Origin: MWCM01 sp964558315
GTDB taxonomy: Bacteria; Patescibacteriota; UBA1384; XYA2-FULL-43-10
Length of the DNA stretch: 13,349 nt
Reading direction: 5' to 3'
Assembly (NCBI GenBank): GCA_964558315.1
Contig: CAZLCL010000022.1
Location: 1-13,349 of the forward strand
In this document: one piece after another, positions 1 through 7,703 of the stretch
Numbering within the stretch: the stretch's first letter is position 1
Layout of the letters: every line of letters begins with the position of its first letter
Position numbers and translations under genes: made by a program
The notes under the pieces: generated by a model
The model's input: only the letters and a program-made list of their open reading frames with translations
What the model was told of the DNA's origin: nothing
Database searches by the model: none

Positions 1-87
1 TGGTGCCGCGGGAGAGACTCGAACTCTCATGATATCGCTATCGCAGGATTTTGAGTCCTGTGCGTCTACCAATTCCGCCACCGCGGC
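1..87 (-). tRNA. tRNA-Leu (anticodon CAA), complete with encoded CCA
   Basis: The reverse complement folds as a class II tRNA. The 7-bp acceptor stem pairs GCCGCGG with CCGCGGC, the discriminator base is A, and CCA is encoded at positions 3-1. The anticodon stem CAGGA/TCCTG encloses the loop CTCAAAA, giving anticodon CAA, which reads UUG leucine codons. A long variable arm (GATA, loop GCGA, TATC) and the T arm GAGAG-TTCGAGT-CTCTC follow. The extra arm is what marks leucine identity. The gene is complete although it touches the window edge. It is transcribed away from the large operon, from its own promoter at 107-135. Confidence 0.97.
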
Positions 88-106
88 AGGCAAATAATCT
101 CTCGGT

Positions 107-135
107 ATTGTATCATTAATTATTAATTTTCTCAA
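107..135 (-). promoter_or_regulatory. Sigma-70-type promoter of tRNA-Leu
   Basis: On the minus strand TTGAGA (top strand 130-135) is followed by exactly 17 bp and then TACAAT (107-112). The -10 is preceded by TGA, so it also fits an extended -10. Predicted transcription starts near position 100, about 13 nt before the mature tRNA 5' end at 87. The box spacing is ideal; activity is inferred. Confidence 0.7.
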
Positions 136-144
136 TGTTAGCCC

Positions 145-173
145 TTGTATATATTTACAAAACAGCATAAAAT
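145..173 (+). promoter_or_regulatory. Promoter of the pgm-pduL-ack-OFOR operon
   Basis: TTGTAT at 145-150 is separated by 17 bp from TAAAAT at 168-173. The predicted start is near 180, giving a very short leader before the strong Shine-Dalgarno GGAGGGG at 187-193. It lies back to back with the tRNA-Leu promoter. No intergenic gap large enough for another promoter occurs until the end of the operon at 7703, so this is probably the main promoter for all seven genes. The boxes are seen directly; function is inferred. Confidence 0.5.
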
Positions 174-195
174 AATTATGTAATATGGAGGGGTT

Positions 196-1800
196 TTGCT
201 GATACAGAAGGTTAGAGAAAAAAATATTTCTATGTCAACTTACAATAAGGAAAACGCTCCTTATGTTCTTTTGGTATTAGATGGTTGGGGTGTGGCTCCC
301 TCGTGGGGAGGAAATGCAATATCTCAGTCTCAGACACCAAATTTTAATTATTTATGGCAACATTTCCCCTCAAATACCTTATCCGCAAGTGGTAAAGATG
401 TGGGTTTGCCAGATGGCGCGGCTGGTAACTCCGAAGCCGGACATCTAAATATTGGAGCTGGTAAAATTGTTTTTCAAGACGAAACAATTATAGACAAAGA
501 TATTGAAAGCGGAGCATTTTTTAATAAACCGTCTTTGATCGAGGCTTTTAATTGCGCCAGAGAGCAAAATTCCTATGTTCATTTTATTGGATTGTTATCA
601 GATGCTGGCACGCATAGCCATATTAATCACCTCTTTGCGTTAATTAATCTCGCCTCTCAACTAAAATTCAATAAAGTAAAAATTCATTTGTTCTCTGATG
701 GCCGAGACTCTAATCCTATGAGTGGTATAGAAATGCTTGATAAGGTGGAAAGATTTATTAAAGAGAAGGGTGTGGGTGAGATTGCCTCTGTTATAGGCAG
801 GTATTATGCAATGGATAGAGATAACAGATGGGGGCGGACTTCGAGAGCATATAACACTCTGGTTAAGGGCGAGGCTGAATATTCTGCAAGCGCCAGACAA
901 GTTTTTTCACATTCTTATGCAAAAGGTATAACGGATGAATTTATTGAGCCAAGATTAATAGTCAACAATAGTCAGCAGGCATCATTAATTTGTGACAACG
1001 ATGTCGTAATTCTATTTAATTTTCGGCCCGATAGGGTTAAACAGCTAACAATGGCCTTTTTAGCTGATACCATAGCTGAGTTGCCGGATAGAAAAAGATT
1101 GAACAATATCAAATTTTATACCTTTACCATGTATGAACAACAGTATGGAGATTGGCCTCTCTGCCACATTTTTTTGCCCGACAAAATCGAAATGCCTCTT
1201 GCCAGAGTTTTATCCAATAACAATATTAAACAGTTGCACATTGCAGAAACAGAAAAATATGCTCATGTGACATATTTTTTTAACGGAGGGAAGGATAAAC
1301 CTTTTTCTGGTGAAAATTGGAAGCTGATCCCCTCCCCTAAAGTAAAAACTTATAATTTAACTCCAAAAATGAGCGCACAGCATATTGCAACTACAATAAT
1401 TAGAGCTTTAAATGATAAAGTTTACGACGTAATTATTGCAAACTTCGCTAATCCCGATATGGTTGGCCATACTGGTAATTTACAAGCGACCATACAAGCT
1501 GTAACATTTACCGATCATTGTTTGGGGGTAATTGCTAAAAAAGTAATTGATCAAAACGGCACATTATTAGTTTGTGCTGATCATGGCAATGCTGAACAGA
1601 TGGTCAATCCCTCAACTGGTCAGGGTTTTACTGAGCATACAACAAATCCTGTGCCCTTTATTATCGCTCAGAAAGGACTAGACAAAAATAAAAACAAACT
1701 AGTTGCGGGCAGATTATCTGATATTGCTCCTACGCTTTTAAGTTTAGCTAATTTGAATATCCCAGAAGATATGTCTTCTTCGAATATTTTATTAAGATAG
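196..1800 (+). CDS. gpmI: 2,3-bisphosphoglycerate-independent phosphoglycerate mutase (copy 1)
   Basis: Interconverts 3- and 2-phosphoglycerate in lower glycolysis; a cytoplasmic di-metal enzyme of the alkaline phosphatase superfamily. With a TTG start at 196 it has 534 residues, close to the usual ~510. All hallmark sites are present: DGWG with D29, the phosphoserine site GNSEAGH (S79), H140, GRD (R170, D171), R202 and R208 in GRYYAMDRD, R277/R280 in FRPDR, K354, D421/H425, D462/H463 in ADHGN, and H481. The start is uncertain. GGAGGGG at 187-193 points to TTG 196 (or CTG 199), while ATG 232, just before the conserved N terminus, has almost no Shine-Dalgarno. It is the first gene of the operon, 15 nt before a second pgm copy. 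This copy looks fully functional. Confidence 0.96.
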   Translation: MLIQKVREKNISMSTYNKENAPYVLLVLDGWGVAPSWGGNAISQSQTPNFNYLWQHFPSNTLSASGKDVGLPDGAAGNSEAGHLNIGAGKIVFQDETIIDKDIESGAFFNKPSLIEAFNCAREQNSYVHFIGLLSDAGTHSHINHLFALINLASQLKFNKVKIHLFSDGRDSNPMSGIEMLDKVERFIKEKGVGEIASVIGRYYAMDRDNRWGRTSRAYNTLVKGEAEYSASARQVFSHSYAKGITDEFIEPRLIVNNSQQASLICDNDVVILFNFRPDRVKQLTMAFLADTIAELPDRKRLNNIKFYTFTMYEQQYGDWPLCHIFLPDKIEMPLARVLSNNNIKQLHIAETEKYAHVTYFFNGGKDKPFSGENWKLIPSPKVKTYNLTPKMSAQHIATTIIRALNDKVYDVIIANFANPDMVGHTGNLQATIQAVTFTDHCLGVIAKKVIDQNGTLLVCADHGNAEQMVNPSTGQGFTEHTTNPVPFIIAQKGLDKNKNKLVAGRLSDIAPTLLSLANLNIPEDMSSSNILLR

Positions 1801-1815
1801 AATAAATTATTTATT

Positions 1816-3417
1816 ATGCCAAACATGGATAAAAAAATCGTTTTATTAATACTTGATGGTTGGGGTTTGTCCCCTGCTTGGGGTGGCAACGCAATAAGCT
1901 TGAATAACCCGAGCAATATAAATAATTTATGGAGGTCATACCCTCATAAAATTCTTAAGGCTTATGATAGGTCAATATCAAAAACCGGATATATTGGTAA
2001 TTCAGAGATCGGCCATAGCGCAATATCTTCGGGAAAGTTTGTTTTGCCAAATTTGGATTATGTCAATGCTAAAATTTCCGATAACAGTTACCTTGACAAT
2101 AAGGTCTTAAAGTTAGCGGCAGATAATTGTCGCCAACATAATTCGGCATTACATTTAGTTGGAATGGTTTCTAATGCGGGGATACATTCGCATGTTGACC
2201 ATTTGTATGCTCTTTTGGCTTTTGCTAAAAAAGAAAACTTATCAAAAGTTTTTATACATGTTATCACAGATGGTCGCGATACTGGCTCAACCGATGCGAT
2301 ATTGCACATCGGAAATTTGGTGAACATGATTAAAAAAATCGGTATTGGTGAAATAGCCACAATCTCCGGTAGACATTACGCCATGGATAAAGGTAATCAT
2401 TACGACAGGATAAATTTAGCTTATAAAGCTATTGTGCAGGGTGTTGGAGATATCGGATTGGAGGCAAGACAAATCATTTCAAAAAGTTATGAAAAGGGAT
2501 ATACAGATGAATACATACCCCCTACTGTAATTATCAAAAATCGTAAACCAACAGCTAGAATTTCGGATTTTGACAGCGTGATATTTTTTAATCACAGAGC
2601 TGATAGGATGCAAGAACTTTGCGCGGCGTTGATTGGCAAATTTAAAATTGGCTGGAATTTTAAAAAGTTATATAATTTATATGTAGCGACACTGACTGAT
2701 TATTTTTTTCAAGAATATAACTATGGCTACAAAGTGGTATTTAAAAGGCCGACTGTTGAACCAAATCTGTCTCAAATTGTTTCTCAAAACCATCTGAGAC
2801 AGATTCATATTGCTGAGAGTGAAAAAAGCTCTCATGTTACATATTTCTTTGATGGAGGAAGGCTTGAGGCATATCCCGGAGAGGAGTGGAAAATTGTGCC
2901 TTCGCCTAATGTTAGCGACTATGTTACGAAGCCCGAGATGTCTGCCGAGATGGTTTCCTCTGCTATAGTCGGCTCTATTAAAAGCAATAAATATCATTTT
3001 ATTGTAGCGAATTATGCTAATGTGGATGTTCTTGGACATTCCGGCGATATAAGAGCGACTGCTAAAGCAGTAGATGTGGTAGATATTGAAGTGGGGAAAG
3101 TTTTTGAGGCATGCAGAGAAAACAATTATACTTTAATTATTACCGCTGATCATGGTAACGCAGAGCAGATGATTAAAGTGGCAGAAACAGGCAGTGACAC
3201 AGAGATTGTTCACACCATAAATCCCGTTCCCTTTATTTTAATCCACGGTGACGCAAAATATGTTAATTATCATTTTGCTTCTAATCAAAATATGCTGTCT
3301 GACATATTAAAATCCGATGGAACTTTGGCCGATGTAGCCCCGACCATTCTCGAGCTTTTTGGTATCAATGTTCCACCAGAAATGAAGGGAATATCTTTAT
3401 TAAAAAGGTTGGAATAA
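1816..3417 (+). CDS. Divergent tandem paralog of cofactor-independent phosphoglycerate mutase (copy 2)
   Basis: A 533-residue GpmI-family protein starting 15 nt after copy 1, with no clear Shine-Dalgarno, so translation is possibly coupled; ATG 1825 is an alternative start. The metal and catalytic ligands are kept: D14, S63 in GNSEIGH, H124, R154/D155, R186, R261/R264, K337, D404/H408, D445/H446 and H466. It departs from the family at several places. The conserved substrate-loop stretch LPDG before the serine is replaced (SKTGY). The strongly conserved HLNIGAG after it reads HSAISSG. The phosphate-contacting arginine of the MDRD motif is lysine (K192). It may be a second mutase with altered kinetics, or act on a related phospho-substrate. 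Family membership is certain; the exact reaction is not. Confidence 0.85.
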   Translation: MPNMDKKIVLLILDGWGLSPAWGGNAISLNNPSNINNLWRSYPHKILKAYDRSISKTGYIGNSEIGHSAISSGKFVLPNLDYVNAKISDNSYLDNKVLKLAADNCRQHNSALHLVGMVSNAGIHSHVDHLYALLAFAKKENLSKVFIHVITDGRDTGSTDAILHIGNLVNMIKKIGIGEIATISGRHYAMDKGNHYDRINLAYKAIVQGVGDIGLEARQIISKSYEKGYTDEYIPPTVIIKNRKPTARISDFDSVIFFNHRADRMQELCAALIGKFKIGWNFKKLYNLYVATLTDYFFQEYNYGYKVVFKRPTVEPNLSQIVSQNHLRQIHIAESEKSSHVTYFFDGGRLEAYPGEEWKIVPSPNVSDYVTKPEMSAEMVSSAIVGSIKSNKYHFIVANYANVDVLGHSGDIRATAKAVDVVDIEVGKVFEACRENNYTLIITADHGNAEQMIKVAETGSDTEIVHTINPVPFILIHGDAKYVNYHFASNQNMLSDILKSDGTLADVAPTILELFGINVPPEMKGISLLKRLE

Positions 3418-3432
3418 TTTAATAAGGAAATT

Positions 3433-3999
3433 ATGAAAGTTGCGATTGAAGTTTCGGCAAGACATATGCACTTGTCTAAAGAGGATTTAAAAACATTATT
3501 CGGCACTTATGACATGCCGGTTAGAAACCGATTATCACAAAAGGGTGAATTTGCCTCCGATTTCACCGTCGAGGTCGTAGGCCCCAAAAATCGTCTAAAA
3601 AATGTTAGAGTATTGGGTCCGACGCGCGATAAAACTCAGCTTGAGATATCTCGGACAGACTCATATTTTATCGGAATAAATGCGCCTCTCGCCAATTCCG
3701 GCGAAGGCAAAGGTGATGTGGTAAGAATAATCGGTCGCAAAGGAGAGATTACAAAAGACGTTGCTATGGTGGCAAAACGCCATTTTCATTCTTCTCCGCA
3801 GTTTGCTAAAAAATACTCGCTTAAACATGGTGAATTTGTAAGTATGCATGTGCCGGGATTAAGATCGGTGATGTTTGATAACATTCTAATTAGAATTGAC
3901 CAAAAGTTTACAGATATTGTGCATTTAGACACAGACGAAGCCAATGCGGCAGAGATAAGGGGAATTTGTTACGGTCAATTAATTAAAAGGAAAAAATAA
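3433..3999 (+). CDS. pduL: PduL-type phosphate acyltransferase (phosphotransacylase)
   Basis: Transfers the acyl group between CoA and phosphate (acetyl- or propanoyl-CoA + Pi to acyl phosphate + CoA). The 188 residues span both PduL beta-barrel repeats. SARHMHLS near the N terminus (H11, H13), E71 in TQLEIS, KRHFHS (H117, H119) and HLDTDEANAA (H164) are the zinc- and active-site signatures. It begins directly at the catalytic domain with no N-terminal encapsulation peptide, so a cytoplasmic housekeeping (Pta-replacing) role is more likely than a microcompartment one. AAGGAA lies just upstream of ATG 3433, 15 nt after the second pgm. Its stop overlaps the kinase start (TAATG). Being next to an acetate kinase and an oxidoreductase suggests acetyl-CoA as substrate, which is an inference. 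Confidence 0.92.
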   Translation: MKVAIEVSARHMHLSKEDLKTLFGTYDMPVRNRLSQKGEFASDFTVEVVGPKNRLKNVRVLGPTRDKTQLEISRTDSYFIGINAPLANSGEGKGDVVRIIGRKGEITKDVAMVAKRHFHSSPQFAKKYSLKHGEFVSMHVPGLRSVMFDNILIRIDQKFTDIVHLDTDEANAAEIRGICYGQLIKRKK

Positions 4000-5090
4000 T
4001 GTATTTGATTGTTAATTGCGGCTCATCTTCTATAAAGGTAAAATTATATAAAGTTGAGTTAGCAAATATTGAGTTGATATTTGAAAAATCAATTAGCGAT
4101 ATAAATTTTAAAGGACGAAATGGTTTTAAAAATGCTTGCGCTGGTATTTGGGCTGAATTAATAAAATTTGATCACAAAATTCACACAACAGCTTATAGAG
4201 TAGTCTTTGGAGGCAAAAATTCAAAAGATGGAGAAATCGCAACCGATAAGGCTATAAAAAAGATTTTAAAAAATTCTAGTATTGCACCTTTACACAATAA
4301 AAATGCAGTAACAACTATTAAGTATTTTAGAAATAAAATTAAGTGTCAACACCTTTTATATTATGATACAAGTTATTTTGAAGGGATTAACCACCTTTTA
4401 CCCATAAATCAAAAAATTGCAAAAAAATATGGCATAGCAAGACATGGTTTTCATGGAATTTCCCATAAATATGCGGTAGAAAACTCCGGTGTAAATAAAT
4501 ACCAAAAAGTAATTTCCATTCATATCGGCGCGGGTGTTTCTGTTAGCGCTATTAATAATGGAAAACCAATAATGAATTCAATGGGCATGACTCCATACGG
4601 AGGGGTCTGCATGATAAATCGTAGTGGAGATTTGGACCCCGGCATATTATTATTTTTAATTGAGAAAATCGGATATAAAAGAACCAAAAAGATAATATCT
4701 TCATCTTCTGGAATTGTGGGAATATTAAATATCGAGGCAAATTTTTTAGATATTTTAAATATGTCGGGAGAAAAGATAGAAGATGAAAGGTATATGCCAT
4801 CTAAAACAATAAAATCAAATACCCCCAGCCAAAATGCCAAAACAGCTCTAGAATATTTTTGTAACGATGTTAAACAGTATATCGGTAAATACTCTGCTCT
4901 GATGGGCGGAGTAGAAGCCATTGTTTTTACTGGAAAGGTTGGAGCGGGATCAAAAGTAATTAGAGATAAAATTTGTTACGGATTAGATTACTTGAAATTA
5001 AAAGAGGTAGTATATATCAAAACAGATGAAGAAATGGCAATTTTAAAATCAATATTGGATATTAAAAATAAGGATAAAGATGTCAAGTGA
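3999..5090 (+). CDS. ackA: Acetate-kinase-family protein (divergent, short)
   Basis: Expected to convert acetyl phosphate + ADP to acetate + ATP, giving substrate-level ATP after PduL. At 363 residues it is shorter than the usual ~400. Conserved ASKHA/acetokinase landmarks are NCGSSS (N6), YRVVFGG (R67), APLH (H99), YDTSYF (D123), HGFHGISH (H152), SMGMTPYGG, NRSGDLDP (R208), YSALMGG and TDEEM near the C terminus. Several usually invariant residues are changed. HLGNG reads HIGAG. The [ND]xR motif after SGxxGI reads NFLD, losing the nucleotide-side arginine. GGIGENS reads GKVGAGS. The catalytic arginines and Mg-binding acid remain, so kinase activity is plausible but the nucleotide or acyl preference may differ. 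The start codon overlaps the pduL stop, behind AAGGAAAA. Confidence 0.87.
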   Translation: MYLIVNCGSSSIKVKLYKVELANIELIFEKSISDINFKGRNGFKNACAGIWAELIKFDHKIHTTAYRVVFGGKNSKDGEIATDKAIKKILKNSSIAPLHNKNAVTTIKYFRNKIKCQHLLYYDTSYFEGINHLLPINQKIAKKYGIARHGFHGISHKYAVENSGVNKYQKVISIHIGAGVSVSAINNGKPIMNSMGMTPYGGVCMINRSGDLDPGILLFLIEKIGYKRTKKIISSSSGIVGILNIEANFLDILNMSGEKIEDERYMPSKTIKSNTPSQNAKTALEYFCNDVKQYIGKYSALMGGVEAIVFTGKVGAGSKVIRDKICYGLDYLKLKEVVYIKTDEEMAILKSILDIKNKDKDVK

Positions 5091-6126
5091 AAATCAAAAT
5101 ACTTTACTAACTGGGAACGAGGCGGCTGTTCTAGGCGCTATAGACGCCGGTGCAGAGATTATGTTTGGTTACCCGATTACCCCTGCTACTGAGATTCTGG
5201 AGGGGTGGATAAAAAAAGCTCAAGTTAATAAAAACATGAAGTATTTACAAACCGAAGATGAAACTGCGGCCGGTTTTGCGGTTTGTGGAGCTATATCTGC
5301 TGGCGTAAAAGCTTTTACCGCTTCTGCAGGGCCTGGCCATGTATTAATGCAGGATCCCCTATCTATGGCAGAAAATTTAAGGTTGCCATTTACAGGAATT
5401 ATGATGCAGAGAGGTGGCCCTTCAACCGGCACAGTAAATTTTTCACAACAGGAATTAAATTTGGCCGCCTTTGGTGGCAACGGAGATGGATTAAGAATCG
5501 TCTATTCCGCCTCAAGTGTAGCAGAGATGTATTCTTTGACTTTAACAACTTTTGATACGGCTTGGAGATATAATTTCCCAACAATTTTACTTGGAGATGG
5601 TTATTTGGGCAAAATGAGGTCAAAAGTTAGCCTAGCTAAGCCTTTAAGACCAATAAAAAGTCACAAAATATTGAAGGAGCTTGCGGCTCCAACACATTTA
5701 AAAAATTGTTATAGCTCGGAAGAGGAGTTTGGAGAGAAGTTATTAGAAAATATTAAAGATTTTCGCAAGATAAGACAAAAAGTTGCAATGTCAGAAACAT
5801 ATAACGCTAAGGCTATAAAATATCTTGTTGTGGCGCATGGCTTGGTTGCCGAAGCATGCCGAGAGGCTGTTGATATTTTATGCAAAGAGAAAAAAAATGT
5901 TGGATTATTTAGAGCTATTTCGATTCACCCTTTTGACACGGAAAAATTAAAAAAAGTTATTAAGGGAGTTAAAAAAATATTTGTAGTAGAATCATCGCTC
6001 AATCAGTTTTCCAGAATTGTTAAATACGAACTTTATCCAAACAACATTCCAATTGTCGAGATATCAAGACCTGCGCAAGGTTTTACACCTGAGGACGTAG
6101 TAAATAATATTAAAAGATATATGTGA
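5080..6126 (+). CDS. 2-oxoacid:ferredoxin oxidoreductase, alpha subunit
   Basis: Alpha subunit of a multi-subunit OFOR (Kor/Vor/Por type), which oxidatively decarboxylates a 2-oxoacid to acyl-CoA with ferredoxin reduction. The 348 residues contain the pyrimidine-binding domain: YPITPATEI (31-39), the glutamate-rich TEDETAAGFA segment, SAGPG (82-86), RGGPSTG (111-117). A C-terminal transketolase-like domain follows (VVAHGLVAEACREAV, VVESSLNQF). The motifs match KorA/VorB-like alpha chains better than the single-chain pyruvate enzyme. The start ATG 5080, behind AAGGAT, lies 11 nt inside the end of the kinase gene, a sign of translational coupling. Sequence alone does not fix the substrate; the pduL-ack context favours pyruvate. 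Confidence 0.94.
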   Translation: MSSENQNTLLTGNEAAVLGAIDAGAEIMFGYPITPATEILEGWIKKAQVNKNMKYLQTEDETAAGFAVCGAISAGVKAFTASAGPGHVLMQDPLSMAENLRLPFTGIMMQRGGPSTGTVNFSQQELNLAAFGGNGDGLRIVYSASSVAEMYSLTLTTFDTAWRYNFPTILLGDGYLGKMRSKVSLAKPLRPIKSHKILKELAAPTHLKNCYSSEEEFGEKLLENIKDFRKIRQKVAMSETYNAKAIKYLVVAHGLVAEACREAVDILCKEKKNVGLFRAISIHPFDTEKLKKVIKGVKKIFVVESSLNQFSRIVKYELYPNNIPIVEISRPAQGFTPEDVVNNIKRYM

Positions 6127-6133
6127 GGAAACA

Positions 6134-6889
6134 ATGATTACGAATTTAAATAAAATGCCTAATTGCTGGAGAAAAGCTTCAAAGCCTCACCTGTTTTGTC
6201 CTGGTTGCGGGCATGGCATTACCCTAAAACAACTTGGTTTCGCCATAGATGAAATGAATATTCAAAACAATGTAACTTTTGGAATTGATATTGGCTGTTC
6301 ACTTTTAGCTTGGAATTTTTTTGATTTTGATACTTTACAGACCCACCACGGCAGGACTTCTCCTGCTATGGTAGGTTATAAAATTGCCAATCCTAAAAAA
6401 GTTGTAATCGGCTACATGGGTGACGGTGGGGGCTACGCAATCGGTTTACAATCGCTTTTACATGCCGCGTTTCGTAATAATCCAATTACAGCAATTTTAG
6501 TCAATAATGAAAATTATGCCATGACCGGCGGACAAATGGCGCCGACGACGGAGAAAGATGGTATTACTACTACCTCTCCAAATGGCAAGCAAAAAGAATT
6601 TGGTGGAGGATTTCTGGGTGCAGAATTGGTTAATCAGATTTCTAGCGGTTCGGCATACGTTGCCAGAGCCTCTGTATCAAATCCCGAAATGCTCAAACAA
6701 TCATTAATAAAAGCCATAAACAACCAAATCGAAAATAACTCATTTTCTTTTGTTGAGGTATTGAGCATATGCCCAACAAATTGGAAAACAAACGCCAAGT
6801 TGTCGTTCGACAAGCTCCGAGAGATGGAGGCGTATTATAAATTGGGAGAATTAAAAACTGGGAGCGAAAATGAACAGCAGGGAGAGTAA
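6134..6889 (+). CDS. 2-oxoacid:ferredoxin oxidoreductase, beta (TPP-binding) subunit
   Basis: Catalytic thiamine-diphosphate subunit partnering the alpha chain. The 251 residues show FCPGCGHG (C22, C25), a third cysteine in DIGCS (C55) and a late one in SICPTNW, the usual four-cysteine set for the [4Fe-4S] cluster of short OFOR beta chains. The TPP/Mg motif runs from GDGGGYAIG to NNENYAMTGGQ. THHGR is present, as in KorB/VorA-type chains. GAGGAAAC precedes ATG 6134, 7 nt after the alpha stop. The 3' end overlaps the gamma gene by 20 nt. Confidence 0.95.
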   Translation: MITNLNKMPNCWRKASKPHLFCPGCGHGITLKQLGFAIDEMNIQNNVTFGIDIGCSLLAWNFFDFDTLQTHHGRTSPAMVGYKIANPKKVVIGYMGDGGGYAIGLQSLLHAAFRNNPITAILVNNENYAMTGGQMAPTTEKDGITTTSPNGKQKEFGGGFLGAELVNQISSGSAYVARASVSNPEMLKQSLIKAINNQIENNSFSFVEVLSICPTNWKTNAKLSFDKLREMEAYYKLGELKTGSENEQQGE

Positions 6890-7703
6890 AACAATAAAAA
6901 TTTTACTAGCAGGTGAAGGTGGACAAGGCGTCCAGACAATAGCTAAAATTATCACTGAATCTGCCGCAAATAGTGGTTATGAGGTTGCCTATATTCCCTA
7001 TTTCGGCGTAGAACAACGTGGCACGCCATCTATCTCGTTTGTTACTATTAGCAATAAGCCGATCAGGTATCCGAGATTTAAAGTTGCCGATGTTGCTTGC
7101 ATCGTAATTACTAGAGCAATTAAGAAGTCATCCGATTATATATCCCCAAATACGGATATTATTTTTGATAGTTCAACCGTCAACAGCAAAAAATTCCCAA
7201 AATCTTTTGTAAAATTAAGTGCAATCCCAGCCACAAAAATCGCGGCAGAAAAGTTCACACAAAAGTCGTTCAATATGATTGTTACAGGGATATTGGCTAA
7301 AAGATTAAATTTTGATTTTGAAACAGTTTGGTCAATTGCTGAGACCAATTTAGCTGAAAAATTAAAAGATGGTAAAATTAGAGAGAGTAACCGATCGGCG
7401 CTAAGTTATGGTTATGAAGCCGTATTGGAGAAATCACGCTTCCCCCATCCATTATTCGAAACTAAATCCGCTGTTAATATATATAAAAGCCAAGACAAGA
7501 TAGCCGAGATGGATCCCTCTTTGTGCAAAGGATGTGGTTTATGTATAGAAAAATGTCCTGTTAAAGCATTGAGCTTTGGACAAGATTTGGGTGTTTTCGC
7601 TACTCCTGTGCCGGTGGTAGATTTAAATAAATGCATATTATGCGGTAACTGCAGAAGATTCTGCCCCGATGGTGCGATATCTGTAAAAAAAATATCTAAA
7701 TAG
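6870..7703 (+). CDS. 2-oxoacid:ferredoxin oxidoreductase, fused gamma-delta subunit (2x[4Fe-4S] ferredoxin)
   Basis: One 277-residue chain combines the two remaining OFOR subunits. Residues ~8-195 are the gamma (CoA-binding) domain: GEGGQGVQT near the N terminus, then YFGVEQRGTPS. Residues ~210-275 are a bacterial-type ferredoxin with two cluster motifs: C219/C222/C225/C229 (CKGCGLCIEKCP) and C255/C258/C261/C265 (CILCGNCRRFCP). Many four-subunit enzymes encode gamma and delta separately, so the fusion would give an alpha-beta-gammadelta enzyme. Electrons would pass from the beta-subunit cluster through these two clusters to ferredoxin. The start overlaps the beta gene by 20 nt. The stop overlaps the converging methyltransferase gene by 8 bp. 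It is the last gene of the operon. Confidence 0.94.
   Translation: MNSRESKTIKILLAGEGGQGVQTIAKIITESAANSGYEVAYIPYFGVEQRGTPSISFVTISNKPIRYPRFKVADVACIVITRAIKKSSDYISPNTDIIFDSSTVNSKKFPKSFVKLSAIPATKIAAEKFTQKSFNMIVTGILAKRLNFDFETVWSIAETNLAEKLKDGKIRESNRSALSYGYEAVLEKSRFPHPLFETKSAVNIYKSQDKIAEMDPSLCKGCGLCIEKCPVKALSFGQDLGVFATPVPVVDLNKCILCGNCRRFCPDGAISVKKISK

Noticed and set aside
1..195. tRNA-Leu as an integration site for a mobile element
   Set aside because: No integrase, no repeat of the tRNA 3' end elsewhere in the window, and the neighbouring genes are core metabolism.
185..202. Five-codon leader peptide (ATG 185 to TGA 202) before gpmI
   Set aside because: Its start overlaps the Shine-Dalgarno itself and it has no ribosome site of its own; noted only in connection with the unusual gpmI start.
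3433..7703. Bacterial microcompartment locus, because of PduL
   Set aside because: No shell proteins, no encapsulation peptide on PduL, and no diol or ethanolamine enzymes; the neighbours are OFOR and acetate kinase.
196..7703. Alternative genetic code (UGA as glycine, as in some Patescibacteria)
   Set aside because: TGA ends the kinase and OFOR alpha genes exactly at overlaps or short gaps with the next genes, and no gene needs TGA read-through.
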